A stretch of 64,000 bases of DNA. Source: Burkholderiaceae bacterium. GTDB taxonomy: Bacteria > Pseudomonadota > Gammaproteobacteria > Burkholderiales > Burkholderiaceae_C. Shown here one piece after another: positions 36,125 through 44,281 of this stretch. The notes below the pieces were generated by a model, which saw only the letters and a list, made by a program, of their open reading frames with translations, did not search any database and was not told where the DNA came from. The translations under genes and the position numbers were made by a program. The stretch is taken from assembly GCA_031253795.1 (NCBI GenBank), contig JAIRVR010000055.1, positions 1 through 64,000 on the forward strand, read 5' to 3'. Each line of letters starts with the position of its first letter. Within the stretch, counting starts at the first letter, position 1.

Positions 36125-36946
36125 TCAGGCGGCGCAGATTTCGCGCGAAACCTCGTCGGCCACCTGGCGGACGGCTGTGGCCAGGGCTTTTTGTTGGCGT
36201 ATGCCGCCCGGATGCAGGGCCGCCACCAGGGAAATGCCCAGGGAGGCCACGGGATAGCCCGAGCGGTCCAGGATGGGCGCGGCAATGCAGCTGACCTGCG
36301 GGTTGTTTTCGCAATCATCGAAGGCCAGCCGGTCGCGCACGATGCTGCGCAGTTCGATGACCAGCATTTCCGGCGAGGTCATGGTGGTCGGCGTCAGCGC
36401 GCGCATGTCCAACCGGTCGATCAGCCGGCGCTGTTCCACGGCCGGCAGAAAAGCCAGGATGGCCTTGCCCACGCCCGAACAGTACAGCGGGTCCCAGTCG
36501 CCGGGTGTCTGCCGCACGGAGACCGCACTCTCGGAGGGCATGACTTCGACCAGGACCACGCGGTCGTCGCGCAGGCTCGCCAGGTGGGAGGTCTGGCGCG
36601 TCATCTGCGTGAGCCGACGCAGATGGGGACGCACCTGCTCGACAATGGCATTGCCCGCCTTGAGATTCCTGGACCACATCGCCAGCTTGGTGCCCACGGA
36701 ATAGGTCTTGTCACGCCCATTGCGCTCCACCAGGTCGTGCTTGTGCAACGTGGCCATGAAACGCAGGACCGAGCTTTTGTCCATGCCCATGGCATTGGCA
36801 ATGTCCTGCAGGCGCAGCGGCTGCTCGGCACCCACCACCATTTCCAGCATGGACAAGCCCTTGTCGAAAGAGGCGATCAGTTTTTGCGACGGCATGGCGG
36901 CGGGCGGCGCTGCGACCGGGTCGGCCGGGGATGTGGAATCTGGCAT
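36125..36946 (-). CDS. IclR family transcriptional regulator
   Basis: A 273-residue regulator. The N-terminal winged helix-turn-helix (DKGLSMLEMVVGAEQPLRLQDIANAMGMDKSSVLRFMATL) is followed by the C-terminal ligand-binding domain with YCSGVGKAILAFLP and the late CIAAPILDRSGYPVASLGIS motif. IclR proteins usually sense a catabolic intermediate and control the neighbouring pathway. It lies between the leftward VOC-Liv cluster and the rightward hydroxyacyl-CoA dehydrogenase gene, with matching palindromes on both flanks, so autoregulation plus control of a neighbour is likely. Confidence 0.92.
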   Translation of the reverse strand: MPDSTSPADPVAAPPAAMPSQKLIASFDKGLSMLEMVVGAEQPLRLQDIANAMGMDKSSVLRFMATLHKHDLVERNGRDKTYSVGTKLAMWSRNLKAGNAIVEQVRPHLRRLTQMTRQTSHLASLRDDRVVLVEVMPSESAVSVRQTPGDWDPLYCSGVGKAILAFLPAVEQRRLIDRLDMRALTPTTMTSPEMLVIELRSIVRDRLAFDDCENNPQVSCIAAPILDRSGYPVASLGISLVAALHPGGIRQQKALATAVRQVADEVSREICAA

Positions 36947-36974
36947 GCCCCAATACTAGCGCTTGCCGCGCGCA

Positions 36975-36995
36975 GGGTTGACCATGGATCAACTT
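36975..36995. promoter_or_regulatory. Probable IclR-type operator in the iclR/hbd intergenic region
   Basis: GTTGA and TCAAC arms surround CCATGGA, and the right half ATCAACTT matches the site at 36050-36070. It lies 29 bases upstream of the iclR-type start and about 150 bases upstream of the divergent dehydrogenase gene. Confidence 0.62.
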
Positions 36996-37040
36996 CGGCG
37001 CACAAAAAAGCCAGGTCCAGCCGGCGCCGATATGGCCCAG

Positions 37041-37096
37041 GTCGCCCAGGCGGCACGGCAAGCCCGGGCAAACCCGGTGGTGCCATGGAATCCCGC
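37041..37096. repeat. 56-base dispersed repeat, copy 2
   Basis: This is the partner of 29217-29272 (49 of 56 identical, same orientation, 25-base perfect core at 37056-37080). It lies in the leader region of the hydroxyacyl-CoA dehydrogenase gene, about 50 bases before its start. Confidence 0.85.
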
Positions 37097-37146
37097 TACG
37101 ATCCGTGCATCGCATTCACTTTTGCAGTTCGAGGAGACTGAAAATC

Positions 37147-37995
37147 ATGGCAATTCAAACCGTAGGCATCGTGGGTGCCGGCACCATGGGCAATGGCATC
37201 GCGCAGGCTTGCGCCGTGTCGGGCATCGACGTGGTCATGGTGGACATTTCGGAAGCAGCCGTGCAAAAGGGCCTGGCCACGGTGTCGGGCAGCCTGGACC
37301 GGCTGATCAAGAAGGAAAAGCTGACCGAGGCCGACAAGGCCGCGGCCCTGGCCCGCATCAAGACGTCGACCGACTACGCCGACCTGGGCGGCGCACAGCT
37401 GGTCATCGAGGCCGCCACCGAGAACTACGAGCTCAAGGTCAAGATCCTGCAGCAGTTGGACGCCCAGCTGGGCGATGACGTCATCGTCGCGACCAATACC
37501 TCGTCCATCTCCATCACCCAGCTGGCCGCCGTCACGCGCCGTGCCGACAAGTTCATCGGCATGCACTTCTTCAACCCCGTGCCCATGATGGCCCTGGTGG
37601 AGATCATCGTCGGCCTGCAGACCAGCGATGCCACGCACGCCACCGTCAAGCAGCTGTCCGAGCGCCTGGGCAAGAGCCCCATCACGGTGAAGAATGCGCC
37701 GGGCTTCGTGGTCAACCGCATCCTGGTGCCCATGATCAACGAGGCCTTCTTCGTGCTGGCCGAAGGCCTGGCCTCGGCCGAGGACATCGACGCCGGCATG
37801 AAGCTGGGATGCAACCAGCCCATCGGCCCCCTGGCCCTGGCCGACATGATCGGCCTGGACGTGTGCCTGGCCGTGATGGAGGTCTACCTCAAGGAGTTCG
37901 GCGACAGCAAGTACCGCCCCTGCCCCCTGCTCAAGGAAATGGTGGCCGCCGGCCGCCTGGGCCGCAAGACGGGCCGCGGCGTCTACACCTACTGA
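37147..37995 (+). CDS. 3-hydroxybutyryl-CoA dehydrogenase
   Basis: A 282-residue NAD(P)-dependent 3-hydroxyacyl-CoA dehydrogenase of the short, single-function type. The Rossmann motif is VGIVGAGTMGNGIAQACA. The catalytic His lies in GMHFFNPVPMMALVEI with the partner Glu in EAATENYELK, and the NTSSISITQLA and KNAPGFVVNRIL segments complete the signature. It would interconvert acetoacetyl-CoA and 3-hydroxybutyryl-CoA or similar short acyl-CoAs. The start at 37147 gives the normal MAIQTVGIVG N-terminus. It is followed by a tandem repeat and a crotonase gene. Confidence 0.93.
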   Translation: MAIQTVGIVGAGTMGNGIAQACAVSGIDVVMVDISEAAVQKGLATVSGSLDRLIKKEKLTEADKAAALARIKTSTDYADLGGAQLVIEAATENYELKVKILQQLDAQLGDDVIVATNTSSISITQLAAVTRRADKFIGMHFFNPVPMMALVEIIVGLQTSDATHATVKQLSERLGKSPITVKNAPGFVVNRILVPMINEAFFVLAEGLASAEDIDAGMKLGCNQPIGPLALADMIGLDVCLAVMEVYLKEFGDSKYRPCPLLKEMVAAGRLGRKTGRGVYTY

Positions 37996-38004
37996 TGCCC
38001 GCAG

Positions 38005-38049
38005 GGCCGGCCGTCCGGGGGCCGGCCATCCGGGGGCTGGCCATCCAGG
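38005..38049. repeat. Three tandem copies of a 15-base unit
   Basis: Units GGCCGGCCGTCCGGG, GGCCGGCCATCCGGG and GGCTGGCCATCCAGG follow each other directly, ten bases after the dehydrogenase stop. A partial fourth unit follows. A related 15-base unit is repeated three times at 44231-44275. Confidence 0.85.
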
Positions 38050-38118
38050 GGCCCGCCGTCTTCTGCGCGACTGCGCCGGTGCCGCCCCTGCACTAAGGTG
38101 GCCGCGCAGGAGACAAGC

Positions 38119-38934
38119 ATGGACATTGACACACCTACCCCGCCGCCCGAAGGCTGCATCAGCTGCGAAGTGCGCGGCCATGTGCTGCTGATCGGCATCA
38201 ACCGCCCGGCCAAGCGCAATGGCTGGACCCCACCCATGTTCCAGCAGCTGGCCGAGGCCTATACCCGGCTGGACGACGACCCAGAACTGCGCGTGGGCGT
38301 GCTGCACGCCTTCGGCAACCATTTCACGGCGGGCCTGGACCTGCCCGTGATGGCCGAATTCCTGCGCACGGGAAAAAAGGCCATTCCCCCGGGCCTGGTC
38401 GAGCCCCATGACTACGGACTGACCGGCTACCGCCGCCGCGCCAAGCCCATGGTGGTGGCCGTCAAGGGCATCTGCTTTACCGTGGGCATCGAGCTGATGC
38501 TGGGCGCCGACATCGTGGTCGCGGCCGACGATTGCCGTTTTTCCCAGCTGGAGGTGCAGCGCTGCATCATGCCCACGGGCGGTGCCACGCTGCGCATGGC
38601 CGAGCGTGCCGGTGTGGGCAATGCCATGCTGCACCTGCTGACGGCCGACGAATTCGACAGCGCCGAGGCCTTTCGCCTGAACTTCGTGCAGAAAGTGGTG
38701 CCGGCCGGCCAGGAGCTGGCCGAGGCGCTGCGCATCGCCGAACGCATTGCCGCCCAGGCGCCCCAGGCCGTGGTCGCCACGCGGCTGAATGTGCTCAAGG
38801 CCATCGAACTGGGCCAGGCCGCGGCCGTGGCCGACTTCATTCCCGTGCAGCAGCGCCTGGCCAGCAGCGAGGACGCGGCCGAAGGCGTGCGCTCCTTCAT
38901 CGAAAAACGCCCTGCACGCTTCACGGGCCGATAG
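38119..38934 (+). CDS. Crotonase/enoyl-CoA hydratase family protein
   Basis: A 271-residue crotonase-fold enzyme. The first oxyanion region is RVGVLHAFGNHFTAGLDLPVM and the second is AVKGICFTVGIELMLGADIVV. Both glutamates that activate water in hydratases have counterparts (GIELM and QLEVQ), so hydratase activity is plausible. The conserved GIPPG-type turn is replaced by IMPTGG, so other reactions are possible. The ATG at 38119 follows AGGAGA; the frame is open a little further upstream. It shares direction with the dehydrogenase 123 bases before it and ends at its own terminator. Confidence 0.88.
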   Translation: MDIDTPTPPPEGCISCEVRGHVLLIGINRPAKRNGWTPPMFQQLAEAYTRLDDDPELRVGVLHAFGNHFTAGLDLPVMAEFLRTGKKAIPPGLVEPHDYGLTGYRRRAKPMVVAVKGICFTVGIELMLGADIVVAADDCRFSQLEVQRCIMPTGGATLRMAERAGVGNAMLHLLTADEFDSAEAFRLNFVQKVVPAGQELAEALRIAERIAAQAPQAVVATRLNVLKAIELGQAAAVADFIPVQQRLASSEDAAEGVRSFIEKRPARFTGR

Positions 38935-38939
38935 CCCAC

Positions 38940-38964
38940 AACCCCGATGGATTCGGGGTTTTTT
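38940..38964 (+). terminator. Rho-independent terminator after the crotonase gene
   Basis: AACCCCGA and TCGGGGTT pair perfectly around a five-base loop, followed by TTTT. It begins six bases after the stop codon. Confidence 0.9.
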
Positions 38965-38974
38965 GCATAAATCA

Positions 38975-39001
38975 ATTGCACGCAATTTAATTGCCAGCAA
39001 T
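38975..39001. promoter_or_regulatory. Overlapping palindromes, probable OhrR operator
   Basis: Two ATTGC-two bases-GCAAT palindromes (38975-38986 and 38990-39001) flank and share a central perfect palindrome GCAATT-T-AATTGC (38982-38994). The site ends ten bases before the OhrR start. AATT-rich palindromes of this kind are the known binding sites of OhrR-type MarR repressors; binding here is inferred. Confidence 0.7.
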
Positions 39002-39011
39002 AATTCACCCC

Positions 39012-39476
39012 ATGCCAAGCAAAGCCGCCACCGCCACCCCCGAACTGCTCAAGCTGGACAACCAGGTCTGCTTTGCGCTGTACTCGGCGTCGCTGGCCAT
39101 GACCAAGCTGTACAAGCCCCTTCTGGAATCCATGGGCCTGACCTATCCGCAGTACCTGGCCATGCTGGTGCTGTGGGAGCGCGACGGCCTGACCGTCTCC
39201 GAGCTGGGCGATCGCCTGTACCTGGATTCGGGCACGCTGACCCCCCTGCTCAAGCGCCTGGAAACCATGGGTCTGGTGGCACGCCTGCGCGATGCGCAGG
39301 ACGAGCGCCGCGTGCGCGTCACGCTCACGGACAAGGGCCTTGCGCTGCGCGACGAGGCAGAAAACATTCCCCCCTGCGTGCTGCAAAAAACGCAGTGCAC
39401 AATCCCGCAGTTGCAGGCTCTGACGGCCGAACTGAGTGATCTGCGGGAGCGGCTTTCGCCGCGCCCCAGCGACTGA
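39012..39476 (+). CDS. ohrR: Organic hydroperoxide-sensing MarR repressor OhrR
   Basis: A 154-residue MarR-family regulator. The N-terminal [24 protein letters not shown] carries the peroxide-sensing Cys20. Two more cysteines at 122 and 129 ([10 protein letters not shown]) mark it as the two-cysteine type that forms an inter-subunit disulfide when oxidised. The winged helix is [21 protein letters not shown] with [10 protein letters not shown]. It is followed by ohr 66 bases downstream and preceded by palindromes, the standard self-regulated module. The ATG at 39012 is preferred over an upstream TTG that lies inside the operator. Confidence 0.94.
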   Translation: MPSKAATATPELLKLDNQVCFALYSASLAMTKLYKPLLESMGLTYPQYLAMLVLWERDGLTVSELGDRLYLDSGTLTPLLKRLETMGLVARLRDAQDERRVRVTLTDKGLALRDEAENIPPCVLQKTQCTIPQLQALTAELSDLRERLSPRPSD

Positions 39477-39542
39477 CAGCGACTCCATTTCCCCCTCCTC
39501 CCACCGTCCACCCGACCGGACACTTTTGCAAAGGAAGACCCC

Positions 39543-39959
39543 ATGGCACAGCTCGAAAAAGTCCTCTACACCGCACGCGCCCACACCACCGGCGGCCGCG
39601 ACGGCGCCTCGCGCACCGATGATGGCCGCCTGGACGTGACCCTGTCCTCGCCCGGCACCAGCGGCACCGGCACCAACCCCGAACAACTGTTCGCCGCAGG
39701 CTATTCGGCCTGCTTCATCGGCGCCATCAAGGCCGTGGCCGGCATGCAAAAGCTCGCCGTCCCCCAGGACCTGTCCATCGACGCCGAAGTGGACCTGGGC
39801 ACCATCCCCAACGCCTACGGCATCGCTGCGCGCCTGAAGGTCAGCCTGCCCGGCATGGACCGCGCCCAGGCCCAGGCCCTGGTGGATGCAGCCCACCAGG
39901 TCTGCCCCTACTCCAACGCCACGCGCGGCAACATCGACGTGACCATCACGCTGGTGTAA
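39543..39959 (+). CDS. ohr: Organic hydroperoxide reductase Ohr
   Basis: A 138-residue thiol peroxidase of the Ohr/OsmC family that reduces fatty-acid and other organic hydroperoxides. The two redox cysteines are Cys57 (GYSACFIGA) and Cys121 ([10 protein letters not shown]). The N-terminal [17 protein letters not shown] and the catalytic [12 protein letters not shown] segment are typical. AAGGAAG lies before the ATG. It follows ohrR and ends at a strong terminator. Confidence 0.96.
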   Translation: MAQLEKVLYTARAHTTGGRDGASRTDDGRLDVTLSSPGTSGTGTNPEQLFAAGYSACFIGAIKAVAGMQKLAVPQDLSIDAEVDLGTIPNAYGIAARLKVSLPGMDRAQAQALVDAAHQVCPYSNATRGNIDVTITLV

Positions 39960-39976
39960 GCCGGGCTTGCACGACG

Positions 39977-40011
39977 AAGGCGCCTTCCCCACAGGGGGAG
40001 GCGCCTTTTTT
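39977..40011 (+). terminator. Rho-independent terminator after ohr
   Basis: AAGGCGCCT-CCCC pairs with GGGG-AGGCGCCTT around a short loop, followed by six T. It starts 18 bases after the ohr stop. Confidence 0.92.
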
Positions 40012-40095
40012 GCGTTCCGTGGCGCATGCTGGGCGCAGCAGGCCGGGTGAAAAGCGGTCGCTTTGCGGCGTACCGGCTGCGGCGACAATGGCGGC

Positions 40096-41160
40096 ATGTC
40101 CACCTCCCTTCCCGATCCCGATCTCGCCGCCTCCACCGGGGACACGGCCCACGCCTATGCCCGGCTCACGCCTGACGCCGTGCTGGATGCGCTGGCCTCG
40201 GTGGGCCTGTGGGGCGATGGCCGGCTGACGGCCCTGGCCTCGTACGAGAACCGCGTCTACCAGGCCGTGCTCGAGGATGGTCAGCGCGTGGTACTGAAGT
40301 TCTACCGCCCGGACCGCTGGAGCCGCGAACAAATCCTGGAGGAACACGGCTTCAGCGCCGAACTGGCCGCGGCCGAGGTGCCCGTGGTGGCACCGCTGCT
40401 GCTGCAGGGCGGCAGCCTGCACCACCATGCGGGCTTCGACTTTTCGGTCAGCCCCTGGCGTGGCGGGCGCGCGCCCGAACTCGACGATTTCGAGGTGCTG
40501 GAATGGACGGGGCGCTTTCTCGCGCGCATCCACACCGTGGGTGCGGCACGGCCCTTCGCGCTGCGGCCGGCACTGGATCTGACCAGCTTCGGCCACGACT
40601 CCATGCAATGGCTGCTGGCGCAGCAGCGGATTCCGCTGGAAGTGGAATCCGCCTGGAAGGCGGCCTGCCAGCGTGCGCTGGACCTGATGGCGCCGGCCGC
40701 CGACGGCATGAGCGCGGCAGGCCACTTCGGCCTGCACAGCGCGCGCACGCTGCGCCTGCATGGCGATTGCCACCCGGGCAATGTGCTGTGGACACCGCTG
40801 GACGACGCCGGCCACGGCGGCCCGCACTTCGTGGACCTGGACGATGCGCGCACCGGCCCCGCCGTGCAGGACCTGTGGATGCTGCTGTCGGGCGACCGCA
40901 GCCAGCGCACCCGGCAGTTGGGAGCCCTCCTGGAAGGCTATGAGCAATTCCGACCCTTCGACCGCCGCGAGCTGGCGCTGATCGAGCCGCTGCGCACCCT
41001 GCGCCTCATCCACTACAGCGCCTGGCTGGCGCGGCGCTGGGAAGACCCCATCTTCGCCATCAACTTCCCCTGGTTCGGCAGCCCCGACTACTGGCGCGGC
41101 CAGGTGGACATGCTCCACGAGCAGATCGAGGCCATGCAGGAAGAGCCGCTGTACGCCTGA
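40096..41160 (+). CDS. SrkA/RdoA-like stress response serine/threonine kinase
   Basis: A 354-residue kinase of the aminoglycoside phosphotransferase-like fold, SrkA (YihE) group. An N-lobe lysine is in RVVLKFYRPDRWS. The catalytic loop reads LHGDCHPGNVLW (Asp as base, Asn for metal), and HFVDLDDARTGPAVQDLWMLLSG is the metal-binding DxD segment. In enterobacteria SrkA phosphorylates proteins and protects against stress-induced death. The start at 40096 follows a weak ribosome site; a TTG eleven codons earlier is less likely. It is a single gene. Confidence 0.9.
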   Translation: MSTSLPDPDLAASTGDTAHAYARLTPDAVLDALASVGLWGDGRLTALASYENRVYQAVLEDGQRVVLKFYRPDRWSREQILEEHGFSAELAAAEVPVVAPLLLQGGSLHHHAGFDFSVSPWRGGRAPELDDFEVLEWTGRFLARIHTVGAARPFALRPALDLTSFGHDSMQWLLAQQRIPLEVESAWKAACQRALDLMAPAADGMSAAGHFGLHSARTLRLHGDCHPGNVLWTPLDDAGHGGPHFVDLDDARTGPAVQDLWMLLSGDRSQRTRQLGALLEGYEQFRPFDRRELALIEPLRTLRLIHYSAWLARRWEDPIFAINFPWFGSPDYWRGQVDMLHEQIEAMQEEPLYA

Positions 41161-41266
41161 CCGCGTGGCGCGCCTGCGCGCATCCCGGGACATCTGTCAC
41201 GCCGGATGTGCGATTTTTACAAATTGTCCGCCACCGTCCCCAGGTACTCCCCCGATCGGTGATCCG

Positions 41267-42247
41267 ATGTATCCTCCGCTGGACATTGGTCCGGCCATGC
41301 CTTATTCCGCCTTCCCACCTCCGTTGCCCCACCTGCTCCAGCCGCTTCCTGCCTCGCAGAAGGTGCTGGTGGTGGATGACGTGCCGGACAACGCCGCCAT
41401 CATCTGCAACGTGCTCAAGGGCATGTGCGACCTGATGGTGGCCCACGATGGCGAGGAAGCCCTGTCCCTGGCACGCCAGCACCAGCCCGACCTGATCCTG
41501 CTGGACATCCGCATGCCCCTGATGGATGGCTTCGAGGTCTGCCGCCGGCTCAAGGCCGATCTGGAGACCACGCAAATCCCCATCATCTTCCTCACGGCCA
41601 TGACCGAGCCGCACTGCGAGGAACTGGGACTGAACCTGGGTGCCGTGGACTTCGTGACCAAGCCCTTTCGCGCGCCCGTGCTCCAGGCCCGCGTGCGCAA
41701 CCACCTGGAGATCGCGCGCCAGCGCCAGATGCTGCAGCGGCTGTCGCACAGCGATGCGCTGACCGGCGTGGCCAACCGCCGCTTCTTCGGCGCCCAACTC
41801 ACGCGCGAATTCCTGCGCCTGCAGCGCCTGGGCCAGCCCCTGTCCCTGGTGATGATCGATGTGGACCATTTCAAGGAATACAACGACCACTACGGCCACC
41901 TGGTGGGCGACGACTGCCTGGTACAGCTGTCCCAGACCCTGCTCGAGGTGCTGCACCGGCCGGGCGACCTGCTGGCGCGGTATGGCGGCGAGGAATTCAT
42001 CTGCATGCTGCCCCACACGGACCTGGAAGGTGCCGTGCTCGTGGCCCATTCCGCCAGCGAGGCAGTCCGGGTGCTGGGCCTGCCTCATGCGGCTTCGCCC
42101 CTGGGCGAGACGCTGACCCTCAGCCTGGGCGTGGCCTCCATCGTGCCCTCGCCCGCCACCAGCGCCCAGCAGCTGCTGGCCGACGCCGACCGGCGCCTGT
42201 ACCAGGCCAAGCACGGAGGCCGCAACCGCGTCGTCTGGCAGGGTTGA
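41267..42247 (+). CDS. Response regulator with GGDEF output (diguanylate cyclase)
   Basis: About 326 residues. A receiver domain (KVLVVDDVPDNAAIICNVL; phosphoacceptor in LILLDIRMPLMDGFE; lysine in TKPF) is followed by a GGDEF domain with ARYGGEEF. The inhibitory site RPGD lies five residues before GGEEF and fits RxxD, so the enzyme should be feedback-inhibited by cyclic-di-GMP, unlike the other two GGDEF proteins here. It resembles PleD with a single receiver. ATGs at 41267 and 41297 are both possible starts. No kinase gene is adjacent. Confidence 0.92.
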   Translation: MYPPLDIGPAMPYSAFPPPLPHLLQPLPASQKVLVVDDVPDNAAIICNVLKGMCDLMVAHDGEEALSLARQHQPDLILLDIRMPLMDGFEVCRRLKADLETTQIPIIFLTAMTEPHCEELGLNLGAVDFVTKPFRAPVLQARVRNHLEIARQRQMLQRLSHSDALTGVANRRFFGAQLTREFLRLQRLGQPLSLVMIDVDHFKEYNDHYGHLVGDDCLVQLSQTLLEVLHRPGDLLARYGGEEFICMLPHTDLEGAVLVAHSASEAVRVLGLPHAASPLGETLTLSLGVASIVPSPATSAQQLLADADRRLYQAKHGGRNRVVWQG

Positions 42248-42266
42248 GGCGCCGGGCATCCGCAGG

Positions 42267-42770
42267 TCAGCAGCGCCCCTCGACCCGGCAGGCCGGAACC
42301 ACGCGGCCGCTGGCATCGCGCCATTGCACCGCAGCCGGGTCGCCATCGCCGACGGATCCCGCAGCCTCGGCGGGGCCGGAAGCCTGCGGGATGGAGCTTT
42401 CCTGCACAGCCGGCGCCTCGGCACGCCGGGGATCGTGCAATACCGTGGACGAGCCCACCCCCACACCGACGCGTGCGCCCCCCACGCCCGTGGAAGCGCC
42501 CACGCCCGCGCCGCCGATGACCTGGCCGCTCTGGTTCACACCCACCCCCACGCCAACCGGGCCCACGCCCGTGCCCACGCCGGCACTCAGGCCGCCACTG
42601 CCCAGGCCCACACCCACCGACACCGGCCCCACGGGAATGCCTATGCCCACGCCGCCGCCCACCGAGCCGCAGCCGGCCAGCAGCAAGGCCGTGCCAGCCA
42701 GGGCTGCGCAGGTACGGCGGGGCCCCGCCCGCAGGGCGCGGGCCAGCGAAAAAGGAAGAAACAAGGACAT
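42267..42770 (-). CDS. Val/Gly-rich putative lipoprotein
   Basis: A 167-residue protein that I do not recognise by family. It has a lipoprotein signal peptide (CAALAGTALLLAGC) with cysteine at the lipobox. Next come about 75 residues made almost only of G, V, S, A, I and P, alternating in the manner GVGLGSGGLSAGVGTGVG. The C-terminal 55 residues are ordinary and polar, ending in DASGRVVPACRVEGRC with two cysteines. The alternating V-G pattern suggests a beta-rich or elastic surface segment. I chose the ATG at 42770 over a GTG at 42803 because it places the signal peptide normally. Confidence 0.75.
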   Translation of the reverse strand: MSLFLPFSLARALRAGPRRTCAALAGTALLLAGCGSVGGGVGIGIPVGPVSVGVGLGSGGLSAGVGTGVGPVGVGVGVNQSGQVIGGAGVGASTGVGGARVGVGVGSSTVLHDPRRAEAPAVQESSIPQASGPAEAAGSVGDGDPAAVQWRDASGRVVPACRVEGRC

Positions 42771-43002
42771 GGCGCAATCTCGCGGAACAGGGGTGACTGC
42801 CACAGCCTACACCGTGGCGCGGCCCGGCCGTGACAGCCATATGCCCGGGTGCCTGCCAGGGGCTCGCGTGCGCCGCCACACGCCGGACACGCAAGCTTTC
42901 TAGAATTCACCCATTGGCCTGCAGGTCATTTCAGATTCCCTGCGTGCGCCGCCACGGCGCCCGCTCCACGGCCTGCGCCGGACGCTTTTTCGCACCTTCC
43001 TT

Positions 43003-44214
43003 ATGCAAACCCGTTGGCCACCCTATGCATGGGTGTGTTTTTCCATGTGCGTGGGCGTCATGGGCACGGCCCTGGCCAGTCCGCTGTACCCGCTCTACCA
43101 GCAGGCCTGGAGCCTGCAGCCCAGCCATATCACCCAGATCTTCGTGGCCTATATGTTCGGCGCGCTGGCCAGCCTGCTGTTCCTGGGCCGGCTGACCGAC
43201 CGCTTCGGCTTCGTTTCCGTGCTGCGCTCGGGCCTGATCCTGATGACGGCGGGCGTGCTGGCCTCCGCCCTGGCCTGGAACGTTGCCAGTTTCGCCCTGG
43301 GCCGCGTGGTCATCGGCGTGGCCTCGGGGCTGATCACCACCTCGGCCTCGGTGGGCATGACCCGGCTGAACAACAAGGGCGATCTGCAGCGCGCCGCCGC
43401 CACCACCAGCCTGACCATTGCCTTCGGCTTCGGCCTGGGGCCGGTGGTGGGCGGCCTCGTGGCCCAATGGCTGCCCTGGCCCCTGGTGACGGCCTATGTG
43501 CCCTCCATGGGCCTGGGCCTGCTGGCCATTTATGCGCTGTACCAGGTGCGCATCCCCGAGCCCGCGCACCTGGCTGCCACCCAGGCGGCGGCCCTGCACT
43601 GGCGCGACTTCATGCCCACCATCACCCTGCCCGAGCGGCGCTTCGCACGCCACTACGCGCTGGGCGGCATGTGCGCCTTCTGCGCATTCGGCATGTTCAG
43701 CCTGTTCGCCTCGCTGGCGCCCAGCTTCATGCAGCGCATGGTGCCCTGGCACGGGCCGGCGGTTTCCGGCCTGTCCATCGGCGTGATCCTGTTCCTTTCC
43801 GCAGGCGCCCAGTACCTGGCGCGGCCGCACCCGACCAAGGCCTCGGCCATCGTGGGCTTTGCCTGCCTGGTGGCCTGCAATCTGCTGCTCCTGGTCAACA
43901 GCTTCGCGGGCTCGGCCCTGCTGTTCGCGCTGAGCGTCGTGGCCACGGCGGCCGGCCATGGTCTGTGCAATCTGGCGGGCATGTCCATCGTGAACAAGGT
44001 GTCCACGCCAGCCAACCGCACGGGCCTGCTGTCCACCTACCTGGTCATCGGCTATGTGGGCACCATCGTGCCCATCCTGGGCCTGGGCTGGCTGTCGGAC
44101 CACATCGGACTGACCGAGGCCTTGATCGCCTATTGCCTGGTCATGGGCGCGCTGGCGGCCTGGCTGGGCTGGATGTGCTCGCGCACGCCCACGCTGCCAA
44201 TGCCCCGGCACTGA
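43003..44214 (+). CDS. MFS transporter
   Basis: A 403-residue major facilitator with twelve predicted helices. The loop between helices 2 and 3 has the MFS motif as GRLTDRFGFVSVLRSG, and motif B-like GRVVIGVASG is in helix 4. It resembles the drug/sugar exporter groups, but the substrate is unknown. The upstream 230 bases contain no other gene, and the gene is monocistronic, ending before a tandem repeat and the convergent soxR. Confidence 0.88.
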   Translation: MQTRWPPYAWVCFSMCVGVMGTALASPLYPLYQQAWSLQPSHITQIFVAYMFGALASLLFLGRLTDRFGFVSVLRSGLILMTAGVLASALAWNVASFALGRVVIGVASGLITTSASVGMTRLNNKGDLQRAAATTSLTIAFGFGLGPVVGGLVAQWLPWPLVTAYVPSMGLGLLAIYALYQVRIPEPAHLAATQAAALHWRDFMPTITLPERRFARHYALGGMCAFCAFGMFSLFASLAPSFMQRMVPWHGPAVSGLSIGVILFLSAGAQYLARPHPTKASAIVGFACLVACNLLLLVNSFAGSALLFALSVVATAAGHGLCNLAGMSIVNKVSTPANRTGLLSTYLVIGYVGTIVPILGLGWLSDHIGLTEALIAYCLVMGALAAWLGWMCSRTPTLPMPRH

Positions 44215-44230
44215 GGCCGGACAGGAGCGG

Positions 44231-44275
44231 CCCGGCCATACGTGGCCCGGCCATACGCGGCCCGGCCATACGTGG
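44231..44275. repeat. Three tandem copies of a 15-base unit
   Basis: CCCGGCCATACGTGG, CCCGGCCATACGCGG and CCCGGCCATACGTGG lie head to tail between the MFS stop and the soxR stop. The CCGGCCAT core is shared with the tandem repeat at 38005-38049. Confidence 0.9.
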
Positions 44276-44281
44276 CGCGGT

